From assembly GCA_003243275.1 (NCBI GenBank), contig QFQR01000006.1:124001-188000 (forward strand): DNA of 64,000 bases, written 5' to 3'. The position numbers and the translations under genes were made by a program. The notes below the pieces were generated by a model, which was not told where the DNA came from, searched no databases, and saw nothing but the letters and a program-made list of their open reading frames with translations. Numbering within the stretch: position 1 is the first letter of the stretch; each line of letters begins with the position of its first letter. The stretch is from Leifsonia xyli. GTDB lineage: Bacteria; Actinomycetota; Actinomycetes; Actinomycetales; Microbacteriaceae. Below are positions 8,566 to 17,978 of the stretch, one piece after another.

Positions 8566-8579
8566 GGGACGTTGGGCCC
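8566..8579. promoter_or_regulatory. DevR/DosR-like box 2 (pta/cydA gap)
   Basis: GGGACGTTGGGCCC, one base different from boxes 1 and 3. It lies 38 bases upstream of the pta start and its first base is 33 bases from that of box 3, about three helical turns, so both would lie on nearly the same face of the DNA. This is the paired arrangement typical of DosR-activated promoters. Confidence 0.65.
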
Positions 8580-8598
8580 GTCGTCGCGCGAAAGGCAC

Positions 8599-8612
8599 GG
8601 GACCTTGGGCCC
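8599..8612. promoter_or_regulatory. DevR/DosR-like box 3 (pta/cydA gap)
   Basis: GGGACCTTGGGCCC, identical to box 1. It ends 78 bases before the cydA start. A small dyad, AACCTTC...GAAGGTT (8621-8642), follows and may fall in the cydA leader. Confidence 0.65.
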
Positions 8613-8690
8613 TGACACCGAACCTTCGGAAGTCGGAAGGTTGTCTCGTGAGGTTGCGACAGGTGCGACCCCCGCAGAGGAAGGCTCCCC

Positions 8691-10304
8691 GTGGATCCGC
8701 TCGAGATCGCCAGGTGGCAGTTCGGCATCGTGACCGTCTACCACTTCATGATGGTTCCGTTGACGCTCGGGCTCGGCCTGGTCGTCGCGATCCTGCACAG
8801 CATGTGGGTGCGCACCGGCAACGAGCAGTGGCTCCGGATGACGAAGTTCTGGGGCAAGCTCTACCTCGTCAACTTCATCATGGGTGTCGCCACCGGCATC
8901 GTGCAGGAGTTCCAGTTCGGGATGGCGTGGAGCGAGTACTCGCGCTTCGTCGGTGACGTCTTCGGCGCCCCGCTCGCGATGGAGGGCCTGCTCGCGTTCT
9001 TCGTCGAGTCGACCTTCCTCGGCCTCTGGATCTTCGGCTGGAACCGGCTGCCGAAGCGGCTGCACCTGGCCACCCTGTGGGCGGCCGTCATCGGATCGTG
9101 GATCTCGGCCTACTTCATCCTCGCCGCGAACTCGTGGATGCAGCACCCGGTGGGCGTCGAGTTCACCGACGGCAAGCCGGTGCTGGTCGACATCTGGGCG
9201 GTGCTCACCAACAACACGGCGCTCGCCGCCTTCCCGCACACCATGGCGGGAGCCGTCGCGGTGGCGGGCGGCTTCCTGCTCGGCATCAGCTGGTACCAGC
9301 TCTGGCGTCGTCGCCGCGACGGCATCGACACGGTGGATGCGAAGAAGCGCGTCATCGTCGGCGAGGCGCCCGAGATCCCGGGTCGCGACAAGAAGGACCA
9401 CGCGGTCTGGATCACCTCGCTGCGCCTCGGTGCGGTCGTCGCGATCATCGGCTTCGGCGCGGTCGCCATCACGGGCGACATCCAGGCGAAGCTCATGTAC
9501 GAGCAGCAGCCGCTCAAGATGGCGGCGGCGGAGGCCGCCTGCCACACCGGCACGAGCTTCTCGGTGCTCTCGGTCGGCAAGCTCGGCGCGCAGGACTGCG
9601 ACGAGGTGACCCCCATCATCGAGATCCCGGGGCTGCTGTCGTTCCTCGCGAAGGGCGACGTCACCACGGATGTGCCCGGGATCAACGAGCTGATCCCGCA
9701 GTACGAGGCGAAGTACGGCACGAACCTGCCCGACAACCCGCTCTACGGCGACCGTGCCGGCCAGAAGATCGACTACCTGCCCGTCATGGAGGTCACCTAC
9801 TGGGGCTTCCGCATCATGATCGGCTTCGGAGCGCTCGCCGCCTTCGCCGCCGCCGTGGCGCTGTTCCTCACCCGCAAGGGCACCGTGCCGAACTCGAAGC
9901 CGCTCATGCAACTCGCGGTGTTCGGCATCCTGGCACCGTTCGGCGCGAACGCGGCGGGCTGGATCTTCACCGAGATGGGTCGCCAGCCGTTCGTGGTGGC
10001 GCCGAACCCCAACCCGAGCGGGGTCGACGGGGTGTTCATGTTCACCGCGGCAGCTGTCTCGCCCGGGGTCGACGGGCGCGAGATCATCTTCTCGCTCGTC
10101 GCGCTCGGACTCGTCTACCTCGTGCTCCTGGTCGTCGAGGTGATGCTGATCGTGCGGTTCGTGCGGGCAGGGGTGGCGGGCGTCATGCCGGAGCTCTTCG
10201 CGCCGCACGGTGACGACGACGGCGACGACACCGACCCCGACGACACGGAGGGCAGGGGCACTCGGGCGGGCGACCGCGACGACGTCCTCGCCTTCGCCTA
10301 CTGA
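8691..10304 (+). CDS. cydA: Cytochrome bd ubiquinol oxidase subunit I
   Basis: A 537-residue membrane subunit carrying haems b558, b595 and d of the high-affinity quinol oxidase. Seen: His18 in VYHFMMVPLTLG, the FPHTMAG segment with His183 (b558 ligand), the quinol-site motif QPLKMAAAEA, and EMGRQPFVVAP (family GRQPW). The Q-loop is short, as in other Actinobacteria. About nine membrane helices are expected, and the C-terminus ends in an Asp/Gly-rich tail. The GTG start has GAGGAAG upstream. First gene of cydA-cydB-cydDC; the boxes upstream predict induction at low oxygen. Confidence 0.97.
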   Translation: MDPLEIARWQFGIVTVYHFMMVPLTLGLGLVVAILHSMWVRTGNEQWLRMTKFWGKLYLVNFIMGVATGIVQEFQFGMAWSEYSRFVGDVFGAPLAMEGLLAFFVESTFLGLWIFGWNRLPKRLHLATLWAAVIGSWISAYFILAANSWMQHPVGVEFTDGKPVLVDIWAVLTNNTALAAFPHTMAGAVAVAGGFLLGISWYQLWRRRRDGIDTVDAKKRVIVGEAPEIPGRDKKDHAVWITSLRLGAVVAIIGFGAVAITGDIQAKLMYEQQPLKMAAAEAACHTGTSFSVLSVGKLGAQDCDEVTPIIEIPGLLSFLAKGDVTTDVPGINELIPQYEAKYGTNLPDNPLYGDRAGQKIDYLPVMEVTYWGFRIMIGFGALAAFAAAVALFLTRKGTVPNSKPLMQLAVFGILAPFGANAAGWIFTEMGRQPFVVAPNPNPSGVDGVFMFTAAAVSPGVDGREIIFSLVALGLVYLVLLVVEVMLIVRFVRAGVAGVMPELFAPHGDDDGDDTDPDDTEGRGTRAGDRDDVLAFAY

Positions 10305-10334
10305 GCCACAGCATCCGGAACGGAGAAGAAGGAA

Positions 10335-11384
<1,050 letters not shown>

Positions 11385-11385
11385 G

Positions 11386-14300
11386 ATGAGCTCCGTGCGC
11401 GCCGGCACCCCCCGACCCGAGCTGGGGCCGGGGGGTGCAGGCGCGCTCATTCCGGTGGCCCTCGCGAGCATCGCCGGGGCCGCGGGCATCCTGCTGATCG
11501 CCGAGTCGATCGCCCGTCAGCTCGCAGCCTTCGCTGTGGGGGAGTCGCCGATGCCGTGGCTCGCGCTCGGTGCGGTCGGCGTGCTGCTGCGTGCGGGCGC
11601 CTCGTGGGCGCAGGCGGTGCTCGCCCGGCGGGCCGCCATCCGGGCCAAGACCCGGCTGCGAGCTGAGCTGACCGAGCGCATCGCGGCGGGCGACGCCACG
11701 GGCGGCGGCACCGCGGTGCTCGCCACCGAGGGTCTCGACGCGCTCGACGACTACTTCGGGGTCGCGATCCCTGCGATCGTGACGGCGGCCGTCGTGCCGC
11801 TGGCGGCCGGCCTGCGCATCCTCGGGGCCGATCTGCTCTCGGCGATCGTGCTGGCGTGCACGATCCCGCTCGTGCCGGTGTTCATGGTGCTCATCGGCAT
11901 GCACACCCGCGACCGGGTGGATCGTGCCACCGACGCGCTCACCCGGCTCGCCGACCATCTGGTGGAGCTCGCCCGGGGACTGCCGGTGCTCGTCGGGCTC
12001 GGCCGGCTCGAGGAGCAGCTCGCCGCGCTCGACCGCATCCAGTCCGACTACCGTCGTCGCACGATGCTGACGTTGCGCACGGCGTTCCTGTCGGCGCTCG
12101 CGCTCGAGCTGATCGCGACGATCTCGGTGGCGGTGGTCGCGGTGTTCCTCGGGGTGCGGCTCATCTCGGGAGACGTCTCGCTCGAGGTCGCGGTGCTCGT
12201 GCTGCTGCTCGCCCCCGAGTGCTTCACGGCGCTGCGGGATGTGGGGGCCGCCTTCCACTCCTCGCAGGACGGGCTCTCGGCGCTGCGGCGCGTGCGGGAG
12301 CTGCTCGCCGACGGGCGGGTCGCGGCGATGCCCGCGCCAGGGGCACCCGCGCTCGAGGGTGTGTCGGTGCGGTTCCCGGGCCGCGCGCCCGTGCTCGTGG
12401 GGCTCACCGTGCGACCGGCGCGGGGGCGCATCACGGCGCTCACGGGGCCGAGCGGATGCGGCAAGTCGACCGCGCTCGCGGCGCTCGTCGGCGCCCTGCC
12501 TGCCGACGCCGAGCTCGGCGGTTCGGTCACGGGGGATCCTGCGCGCACCGCGTACACGGCGCAGACCCCGCGTTTCGCGGAGGAGAACCTGCTCGCCGAG
12601 CTCGCGCTCGCGGGTGCCGCCCCGGATGCCGCGCGTTCCCTCGCCGAGGAGCTCGGCCTCGGGCTGCTGCTCGTGGCGCTGCTCTCCGAGCTGAGCCCCG
12701 GAGAGCAGCGCCGTGCCGGGCTCGCCCGGGCCTTCGCCCGCGTGGACGCCGGGGCCGAGCTGCTCGTGCTCGACGAGCCGACCGCGCACCTCGACGCCGC
12801 ATCCGCCGCGCTCGTGCGCGCCGCGATCCGCGCCCGCGCCGACCGGGTGGCGACCGTGCTCGTGTCGCACGAGGCGGAGACGCTCGCCCTCGCCGACGAG
12901 CTCGTGGAGGTGGGCGCCGCGCGCGCCGCTCGCCGAGTCCCGCAGGCCGCCACCCTCGCCGCTCGCGTAGCGCCGGAGGCCTCCACTCCCGCCGCTCGCG
13001 AAGCCGCGCAGGCCGCCACTCCCGCTGGTCGAGTAGCGCCGCAGGCCCCCACTCCCGCTGGTCGAGTAGCGCCGCAGGCGCGTATCGAGACCCCCCGCGC
13101 CCTCCGCACCGTGCTCGCCGCATCCCCGTGGCGCTGGGTGGGCGCCGCCGCGATGGCGTCGCTCGCGTTCGGTCTCGGCCTCTCGCTGACCGGCATCTCG
13201 GGGTGGCTCATCGTGCGGGCATCCGAGGCGCCCGCGATCATGTACCTGCTCGTCGCGATCGTCGGGGTGCGCTTCTTCGGTCTCGGCCGCCCGGTCGCCC
13301 GCTACGTCGAGCGGCTGCTCGCGCACGACGCCGTGTTCCGGGCGACGGATGCGCTGCGCCTGCGCCTGTGGCGTCGGCTCGCCGCGCAGGGTCCCGCGAT
13401 GCGTGGCCTGCTCGGCGGTGGCGCGACGCTCGACGCCCTCGTGACGGAGCCCGCCGAGTTGCGCGAGCAGCTGCCGCGGGTGATCCCGCCGATCGCGGCC
13501 GGGGTGGTCGCGGTGGCGGGCGTCGGGATCACGACGACGATCCTCGCGCCCCAGCTCGCGGGTGCCGTGTGGGTGGTCCTGATCGGCACGACGCTGCTCG
13601 CGGCGGGCGGCGGTCTGCTCGCCGCGGGTGCCTCGGCTGGCGCGCGGGTGAGCCTGCGGGCGACGCTCGTGCGGCGGATCGGCGCCCTCGGCCAGGCGGC
13701 CGATGAGCTGCGCGGCGGCGGGCTCGCCCCCGCGGCGCTCGCCTCGATCGACCGGCTCGGCGACGAGCTCGCGGCGGCGGAGCGACGCACGGCGTCGGCA
13801 TCCGGACTCGGCACGGCGCTCGCGCTCGCGGGCTGCGCGGGGCTCGCGGTCGCGGTGCCGGTGCTCGCCCCGGCGGGGATGCCGACCTCGACGGTCGCGG
13901 TCGTCGCGCTGCTCGCGCTCGCGCTCGTCGAGGCGGTCGACGGGGTCGCGGCTGCGGCGCGTCGCATCCCGACCCTGAACGCGGTGCTCGCCCGCCTCGC
14001 CCCGCTGCTCGCTGCGCCCGAGACGGTCGGGGGTGATCGCGTGCTGGGCGGGCCGGTCGCGACGGTCGAGCTCGACGGTGTGACGCGCAGGCTTCCCGGC
14101 GCCGAGGGTGCGCTGTTCGCGGGCGTCGATGCGCGGCTGGTCGCCGGCGAGCGGCTGCGCATCGAGGGCCCGTCTGGCTCCGGCAAGTCGACACTGCTCG
14201 CGATCGTCATGGGCTCGATCTCGCCGGATGCCGGCGCCGTGCGCGCCGACGGCACACCGGTCGGCGAGCTCGACCGCGTGGGCTGGGGCCGGCACGTCGC

Positions 14301-14709
14301 CTGGTGTCCGCAGGAGGCGCATGTCTTCGACTCGACCCTGCGCGGCAACCTGCTGATCGGTCGCGGGCGCGACGACGCCCCGAGCGACACCGAACTCGCG
14401 ACGGCGCTCGAGAGCGCGGGGCTCGGTGACCTGCTCGCGGCGCTCCCCGACGGGTTGGCGACGCGGGTCGGCCAGGCCGGCCGGTCGCTCTCCGGCGGCG
14501 AGCGGCAGCGTCTCGCGATCGCTCGCGCGTTGCTCGCCCGGGCCGAGCTGCTGCTGCTCGACGAGCCCACCGCGCACCTGGATGAGCCGACCGCGCGTGC
14601 GCTCACGGGCGACATCCGCGTGGCCTCCGCCGATCGCATGGTCGTGCTCGTCTCGCATCGCGCGGGCGACCACGACGACGCCGACCGCGTGGTGACCCTC
14701 CCCGGCTGA
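11386..14709 (+). CDS. cydDC: Fused CydD-CydC ABC transporter with repeat-encoded linker
   Basis: An 1107-residue fusion of both half-transporters that export glutathione/cysteine and are needed to assemble cytochrome bd. First half: membrane domain, Walker A GPSGCGKST (about residue 353), a divergent signature LSPGEQRR (about 435) and Walker B LLVLDEPTAHLD. Second half: membrane domain, Walker A GPSGSGKST (about 928), signature LSGGERQR (about 1035) and LLLLDEPTAHLD. Residues about 514-569, joining the halves, are five tandem family A repeat units read in frame, giving 11-residue repeats such as GRVAPQAPTPA. The ATG one base after the cydB stop is chosen; an in-frame ATG inside cydB would add eight residues. 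Confidence 0.93.
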   Translation: MSSVRAGTPRPELGPGGAGALIPVALASIAGAAGILLIAESIARQLAAFAVGESPMPWLALGAVGVLLRAGASWAQAVLARRAAIRAKTRLRAELTERIAAGDATGGGTAVLATEGLDALDDYFGVAIPAIVTAAVVPLAAGLRILGADLLSAIVLACTIPLVPVFMVLIGMHTRDRVDRATDALTRLADHLVELARGLPVLVGLGRLEEQLAALDRIQSDYRRRTMLTLRTAFLSALALELIATISVAVVAVFLGVRLISGDVSLEVAVLVLLLAPECFTALRDVGAAFHSSQDGLSALRRVRELLADGRVAAMPAPGAPALEGVSVRFPGRAPVLVGLTVRPARGRITALTGPSGCGKSTALAALVGALPADAELGGSVTGDPARTAYTAQTPRFAEENLLAELALAGAAPDAARSLAEELGLGLLLVALLSELSPGEQRRAGLARAFARVDAGAELLVLDEPTAHLDAASAALVRAAIRARADRVATVLVSHEAETLALADELVEVGAARAARRVPQAATLAARVAPEASTPAAREAAQAATPAGRVAPQAPTPAGRVAPQARIETPRALRTVLAASPWRWVGAAAMASLAFGLGLSLTGISGWLIVRASEAPAIMYLLVAIVGVRFFGLGRPVARYVERLLAHDAVFRATDALRLRLWRRLAAQGPAMRGLLGGGATLDALVTEPAELREQLPRVIPPIAAGVVAVAGVGITTTILAPQLAGAVWVVLIGTTLLAAGGGLLAAGASAGARVSLRATLVRRIGALGQAADELRGGGLAPAALASIDRLGDELAAAERRTASASGLGTALALAGCAGLAVAVPVLAPAGMPTSTVAVVALLALALVEAVDGVAAAARRIPTLNAVLARLAPLLAAPETVGGDRVLGGPVATVELDGVTRRLPGAEGALFAGVDARLVAGERLRIEGPSGSGKSTLLAIVMGSISPDAGAVRADGTPVGELDRVGWGRHVAWCPQEAHVFDSTLRGNLLIGRGRDDAPSDTELATALESAGLGDLLAALPDGLATRVGQAGRSLSGGERQRLAIARALLARAELLLLDEPTAHLDEPTARALTGDIRVASADRMVVLVSHRAGDHDDADRVVTLPG
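12926..13092. repeat. Family A repeat, five tandem units inside cydDC
   Basis: Units begin at 12926, 12959, 12992, 13022 and 13055 (spacing 33, 33, 30, 33). They start CCGCTCGC or CCGCTGGTCGAGTAGC, and the last ends in the family hallmark GTATCGAGACC. All spacings are multiples of three, so the frame is kept and no stop arises. The 5' units are more diverged than the 3' ones. Confidence 0.85.
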
Positions 14710-14750
14710 GCCGCCCGCCCCGCCCGCTCCGCCCCGCGCGGTTGCCACCC

Positions 14751-14800
14751 CGCTCTGCCCCGCTCTGCCCCGCTCTGCCCCGCTCCGCCCCGCTCCGCTC
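14751..14800. repeat. 10-bp tandem repeat after cydDC
   Basis: Three exact copies of CGCTCTGCCC followed by two variants. It lies in the 367-bp gap between cydDC and the next sensor kinase. Apart from this and a family A copy, the gap holds no convincing gene. Confidence 0.7.
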
Positions 14801-14866
14801 CGCCCGCCCCGCGCGGCTGCCACCCCGCCCGTCCCGCTGCCCACGCCCGTCCCGCGCCGCACCACC

Positions 14867-14907
14867 CCGCTGGTTGAGTAGCCCGCGGAGCGGGCGTATC
14901 GAAACCC
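14867..14907. repeat. Family A repeat copy
   Basis: A single copy reading CCGCTGGTTGAGTAGC, then a CCGCGGAGCGGG stem and CGTATCGAAACC. The stem differs from the copies near position 1200 but stays self-complementary. It lies 157 bases after the cydDC stop. Confidence 0.8.
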
Positions 14908-15076
14908 GCGCCCTGCACGCGCGCCGGCGATCTCGCACACCACCTGCGGCGGCACCCGATCAGCGAGGGGTCACCACCCCGCACCACCCCGCACCACCGC
15001 GCGCGGGGGATACCCCCACCGCATCCGGTGCGGCACCCGGATGCCGAGCTCCGCCCGCATCCGGAATGCTGGGGGC

Positions 15077-16411
15077 ATGGAGACGACGCTGCGCCGCCGC
15101 TACGCCCGCTACTGGGTGGGTGTGCTGCCGGAACTCGGGTTCCTGCTGCCGCTGCTGCCGGTCGTGCTCGTCGCGCTCGTGCTGTTGATGACCCTGTTCT
15201 GGACCGGTATCGGCACGGTTCCGATCATCATCGGCGTCTTCCTCGTGCTCGCCGCACTGTTCGTCGCGCGCGGCTTCGGCATCCTCGAACTCTGGCGGCT
15301 GCGGGGGGCGCTGTTCCCCGCGATCACCCCGCCGCGCTGGGATCGCACGGCACGCGGCGGCGGCGTGTTCGCGAAGATGTTCGGGCCGATCGTCGACGGG
15401 CACTACTGGCTCTACCTGCTGCACGGATCCGTCGTGAACCCCGCCCTCGGGCTCGTGTCGTGGACGCTCACGATCGTCTGGTCGTCGCTCGCGGCTGGCG
15501 GTCTGTTCATTCCCGGATATCTGCTGTTTCGGCCGCAGGCGACGGAGCGTTTCGCTGAACTCGGCGCGCTGCTGCGCAAGCACGAGGTCGAGGTGCCGCC
15601 CGTGCTCGAGAGCCCCGTGCTCTTCGGGCTGGCCGCGGCCGCGATCGGACTCCTGTTCCTGTTGACGCTGCCCTTCATCACCCACGGTCTCACCTGGATC
15701 CATCACGCCGTCGCCCGCGGGATGCTGTCTGAGTTCCGCTCCGAGGAGCTGCGGGTGCAGGTGGCCGACCTGTCGGCATCCCGCACCGCTGCCGTGGCCG
15801 CCGAGGGCACGGCGCTTCGCCGGCTCGAGCGCGACATCCATGACGGCCCGCAGCAGCGCCTGGTGCGGCTGCAGATGGATCTCGCCGCCGCCGAGCGGCA
15901 GCTCGAGAAGGACCCGGATGCGGCGCGCGAGCTGATCGAGGGCGCCCGGCAGCAGTCGCGCGAGGCGCTCGAGGAGTTGCGCGCGCTCTCGCGCGGGTTC
16001 GCCCCGCCCATCCTGCTCGACCGGGGGCTCGTCGCGGCCCTCGACTCGCTCGCCGTGCGCTCGCCGCTGCCGACGCACATCGAGTCGCTGCTGCCGGCTG
16101 GTGTCGTGCTGCCGCTGGATCTCGAGCGCAACGCCTACTTCCTCGCGGCCGAGGCGCTGACCAACGTCGCCAAGCACGCCGAGGCAGGCAACGCCTGGGT
16201 GCGGCTCGAACTGCACGGCGGTGCGGCGGGCGAGCCGACGCGACTCGATGTCGTGGTGAGCGACGACGGTGTGGGCGGTGCCGAGGCGGTCGACGGCCAC
16301 GGGCTGGCGGGCATCGCGGAGCGCGTCCGCGGTCTCGGCGGCACCGTCGAGGTGCTGAGCCCGGCAGGCGGCCCGACCCACGTGATCGCCCACCTCCCCT
16401 TCACCCCATGA
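15077..16411 (+). CDS. NarL-type sensor histidine kinase, membrane-bound
   Basis: A 444-residue kinase with four predicted membrane helices in two pairs: residues about 18-70 and 120-205. They are followed by HisKA_3 with phospho-acceptor His255 in LERDIHDGPQQRL, and a HATPase with LAAEALTNVAKHAEAG and VSDDGVGGA...GHGLAGIAERVRGLGG. The layout resembles DesK/LiaS-class sensors of envelope or membrane state; the signal is unknown. The ATG at 15077 is chosen because the hydrophobic domain starts soon after. A family B palindrome separates it from its likely partner regulator at 16548. Confidence 0.9.
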   Translation: METTLRRRYARYWVGVLPELGFLLPLLPVVLVALVLLMTLFWTGIGTVPIIIGVFLVLAALFVARGFGILELWRLRGALFPAITPPRWDRTARGGGVFAKMFGPIVDGHYWLYLLHGSVVNPALGLVSWTLTIVWSSLAAGGLFIPGYLLFRPQATERFAELGALLRKHEVEVPPVLESPVLFGLAAAAIGLLFLLTLPFITHGLTWIHHAVARGMLSEFRSEELRVQVADLSASRTAAVAAEGTALRRLERDIHDGPQQRLVRLQMDLAAAERQLEKDPDAARELIEGARQQSREALEELRALSRGFAPPILLDRGLVAALDSLAVRSPLPTHIESLLPAGVVLPLDLERNAYFLAAEALTNVAKHAEAGNAWVRLELHGGAAGEPTRLDVVVSDDGVGGAEAVDGHGLAGIAERVRGLGGTVEVLSPAGGPTHVIAHLPFTP

Positions 16412-16470
16412 CCCCGCCCCGCCCCGCCCCCGCCGAGCCCGCGCCCGCATCCCCGCCCGGCCCCTCCGTA

Positions 16471-16530
16471 TGTTGCAGTTTCGGCGCTATGTTGCCCGCG
16501 CGCGCCCCACATCCCGCCGAAACCGCAACA
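16471..16530. repeat. Family B 60-bp palindromic repeat, copy 1
   Basis: Begins TGTTGCAGTTTCGGCG and ends CGCCGAAACCGCAACA, with a GC-rich centre. Exactly 60 bp, as are the copies at 23730, 31814 and 36858. It lies between a sensor kinase and its regulator and ends just before the regulator's putative -10 box. This copy has the most stem mismatches of the four. Confidence 0.85.
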
Positions 16531-16534
16531 CAGC

Positions 16535-16540
16535 TAGCGT
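16535..16540 (+). promoter_or_regulatory. -10 box of a probable leaderless promoter
   Basis: TAGCGT seven bases before the GTG at 16548. Transcription would start at or next to the start codon. Confidence 0.35.
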
Positions 16541-16547
16541 GGAGGGC

Positions 16548-17192
16548 GTGAGCGTGCGCGTGGTGGTGGCCGACGATTCCGTCCTGCTGCGGGAGGGCCT
16601 CGTCCGGGTGCTCGAGGAGGCCGGCCACGAGGTCGTGGGTGCCTTCGCGGATGCGGATGAGCTGCTCGCGGCGGTCGGCGAGCTCGCTCCCGAGCTCGCC
16701 GTGCTCGACGTGCGGATGCCGCCCACCTTCCGCGACGAGGGGGTGCGCGCCGCCCTCCGACTGCGGCAGGAGCTGCCCGAGACCGGGATCCTGCTGCTGT
16801 CGCAGTACGTCGAGGTCGCCTACGCGCAGGAGCTGCTCGGCGCGGGATCGGGCGGCGTCGGCTATCTGCTCAAAGACCGGGTGGCATCCCTCGATGAGCT
16901 CACCGACGCTGTCGACCGCATCGCCGCGGGCGGAACCGTGCTCGATCCCGAGGTCGTGGCGCAGCTCATCGGGCGACGCAACGACCCGCTCACCTCGCTC
17001 ACCCCGCGCGAGCGCGAGGTGCTGCAGCTGATGGCGGAGGGCCGCAGCAACGCGGCGATCGCGCAGCAGCTCTACATCGGCGTGGGCGCTGTCGAGAAGA
17101 ACGTCACCGCGATCTTCGGGAAGCTCGGCCTCGAGGACTCGGGCAGCGATCACCGTCGGGTGCTCGCGGTCGTGGCCTGGCTTCAGCGTTGA
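16548..17192 (+). CDS. NarL/LuxR-family response regulator
   Basis: A 214-residue regulator: receiver with ADDS at residues 8-11, phospho-acceptor Asp in LAVLDVRMPP, conserved Lys in GYLLKDRV, and a LuxR helix-turn-helix (SLTPREREVLQLMAEGRSN...VGAVEKNVTAIFGKLGL). It is the expected partner of the kinase ending at 16411. GTG at 16548 is preferred: a second GTG six bases on (16554) is also possible, and the conserved VVVADDS strand follows directly. It differs from the DevR-like protein in its recognition helix, so its DNA target should differ. Confidence 0.9.
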   Translation: MSVRVVVADDSVLLREGLVRVLEEAGHEVVGAFADADELLAAVGELAPELAVLDVRMPPTFRDEGVRAALRLRQELPETGILLLSQYVEVAYAQELLGAGSGGVGYLLKDRVASLDELTDAVDRIAAGGTVLDPEVVAQLIGRRNDPLTSLTPREREVLQLMAEGRSNAAIAQQLYIGVGAVEKNVTAIFGKLGLEDSGSDHRRVLAVVAWLQR

Positions 17193-17210
17193 GCGCTCGC
17201 CCGCGCGGGG

Positions 17211-17254
17211 GTTGACGCGCGGGCGGATCCGAGGATCGACGCCCGCGCGTCAAC
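17211..17254. repeat. Nested dyad after the response regulator
   Basis: Outer arms GTTGACGCGCGGGCG and complement (15 bp) enclose an inner dyad GATCCGAGGATC. It starts 18 bases after the regulator stop and may be a terminator, although no T-tract follows. Confidence 0.6.
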
Positions 17255-17255
17255 T

Positions 17256-17294
17256 GATAGCCGGTGCATCCACCCGTCAGATGCACCGACTATC
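17256..17294. repeat. Second dyad, 14-bp arms
   Basis: GATAGCCGGTGCAT and ATGCACCGACTATC pair with one mismatch around an 11-base loop, directly after the preceding dyad. Function unknown; it may be an operator or a second terminator between the convergent genes. Confidence 0.5.
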
Positions 17295-17359
17295 GATTGT
17301 GGGTAGTTGCAGGTGTACCCGGGGGTCCGGCGTGCGCCGGAGTCAGTGGCGGTGGCGGG

Positions 17360-17536
17360 TCAGGCCACCGAGTGGTGGACACCGAAGTCGGCGGTCCAAC
17401 TCTGCAGTTCGGTGCGGTTCTCCTGGATGTGGTTGGTCCACGCGATGCCGTTCCACCAGCGCAACTGGGGGATGCCGAGCGGATCGCGGTACCAGCCGGC
17501 GGGGGCTGCGGTCGTGGTCGGGTTCACGACGGTCAT
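17360..17536 (-). CDS. Small DUF2510 protein
   Basis: A 58-residue protein dominated by one DUF2510 motif, AGWYRDPLGIPQLRWWNGIAWTNH (split here: PAGWYRDPLG then LRWWNGIAWTNH), a short Trp-rich actinobacterial domain usually found at the N-terminus of membrane proteins. Here the protein stops soon after, so it is a stand-alone DUF2510 or the stump of a longer gene. The internal ATG at 17536 is chosen because CCAGGAGCG precedes it; an upstream in-frame ATG at 17626 would add 30 low-complexity residues. Function is not known. Confidence 0.6.
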   Translation of the reverse strand: MTVVNPTTTAAPAGWYRDPLGIPQLRWWNGIAWTNHIQENRTELQSWTADFGVHHSVA

Positions 17537-17748
17537 GGTCGCTCCTGGGGGGGTCGGGTTCGCCGCGGGCAGGGGGTGAGCGGTGCGGCTGAGGCGATGG
17601 TACTGCCCCCCATATGCGGGGTGCAATGGTCACTTTCGGGCGGAGTCCCATCCCGCGGCAACGCCCAGCAGCACGCCGGCCCCGCTCAGCAACACGCCGG
17701 CGCCCCGAGCAGCATCCGATGCCAGCGGATGCGCTCCGGTTCCTCGGA

Positions 17749-17803
17749 GATTCGTGCGAGTTGGTCGCCACCGAGGCCCGGTGGCGACCAACTCGCACGA
17801 ATC
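17749..17803. repeat. Perfect dyad with 25-bp arms
   Basis: The left arm begins GATTCGTGCGAGTTGGTCGC and the right arm is its exact complement, around a 5-base loop AGGCC. Same general design as the 5230 palindrome (long, perfect, minimal loop) but unrelated in sequence. No gene end is close by. Confidence 0.8.
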
Positions 17804-17894
17804 CTGGGGGTGTGGGGCGGGGGTGCAGGGCGGGGGTGTGGGCGGAGTGCGGAGGCGCGCCCACGCCCCGGGCACGCGTCGACGCCATGAAGAA

Positions 17895-17924
17895 GGGGCG
17901 GGAGGGCATCAGCCCACCCGCCCC
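17895..17924. terminator. Terminator hairpin of csp
   Basis: GGGGCGGG-A-GGGC-ATCA-GCCC-A-CCCGCCCC, a stem of 12 pairs with one A/A mismatch, 54 bases past the csp stop. Read on the minus strand it is followed by TTCTTC, a weak pyrimidine tract. Confidence 0.6.
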
Positions 17925-17978
17925 CGAGGCGTGGGAGGGTCAGCCGCCGTCCGGGGACGGGTGCCGACCGCGCCCGAG

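Larger units (their letters stand above)
17537..17978. other. Non-coding stretch between DUF2510 gene and csp
   Basis: 442 bases without a convincing gene. Contents: a perfect 25-bp-arm dyad (17749-17803), the csp terminator hairpin (17895-17924) and, on the minus strand around 17630-17720, a frame reading GAGVLLSGAGVLLGVAAG that looks like a membrane helix but has no credible start; it could be a gene remnant. Confidence 0.5.

Noticed and set aside
14710..15076. Possible small gene in the gap after cydDC
   Set aside because: The open frames are built from the CGCTCTGCCC tandem repeat and a family A copy; composition is low-complexity in every frame.
17630..17875. 81-codon minus-strand frame with one hydrophobic stretch
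   Set aside because: It runs through the perfect dyad at 17749-17803 and has no ribosome site or homology signal. At most a gene remnant.
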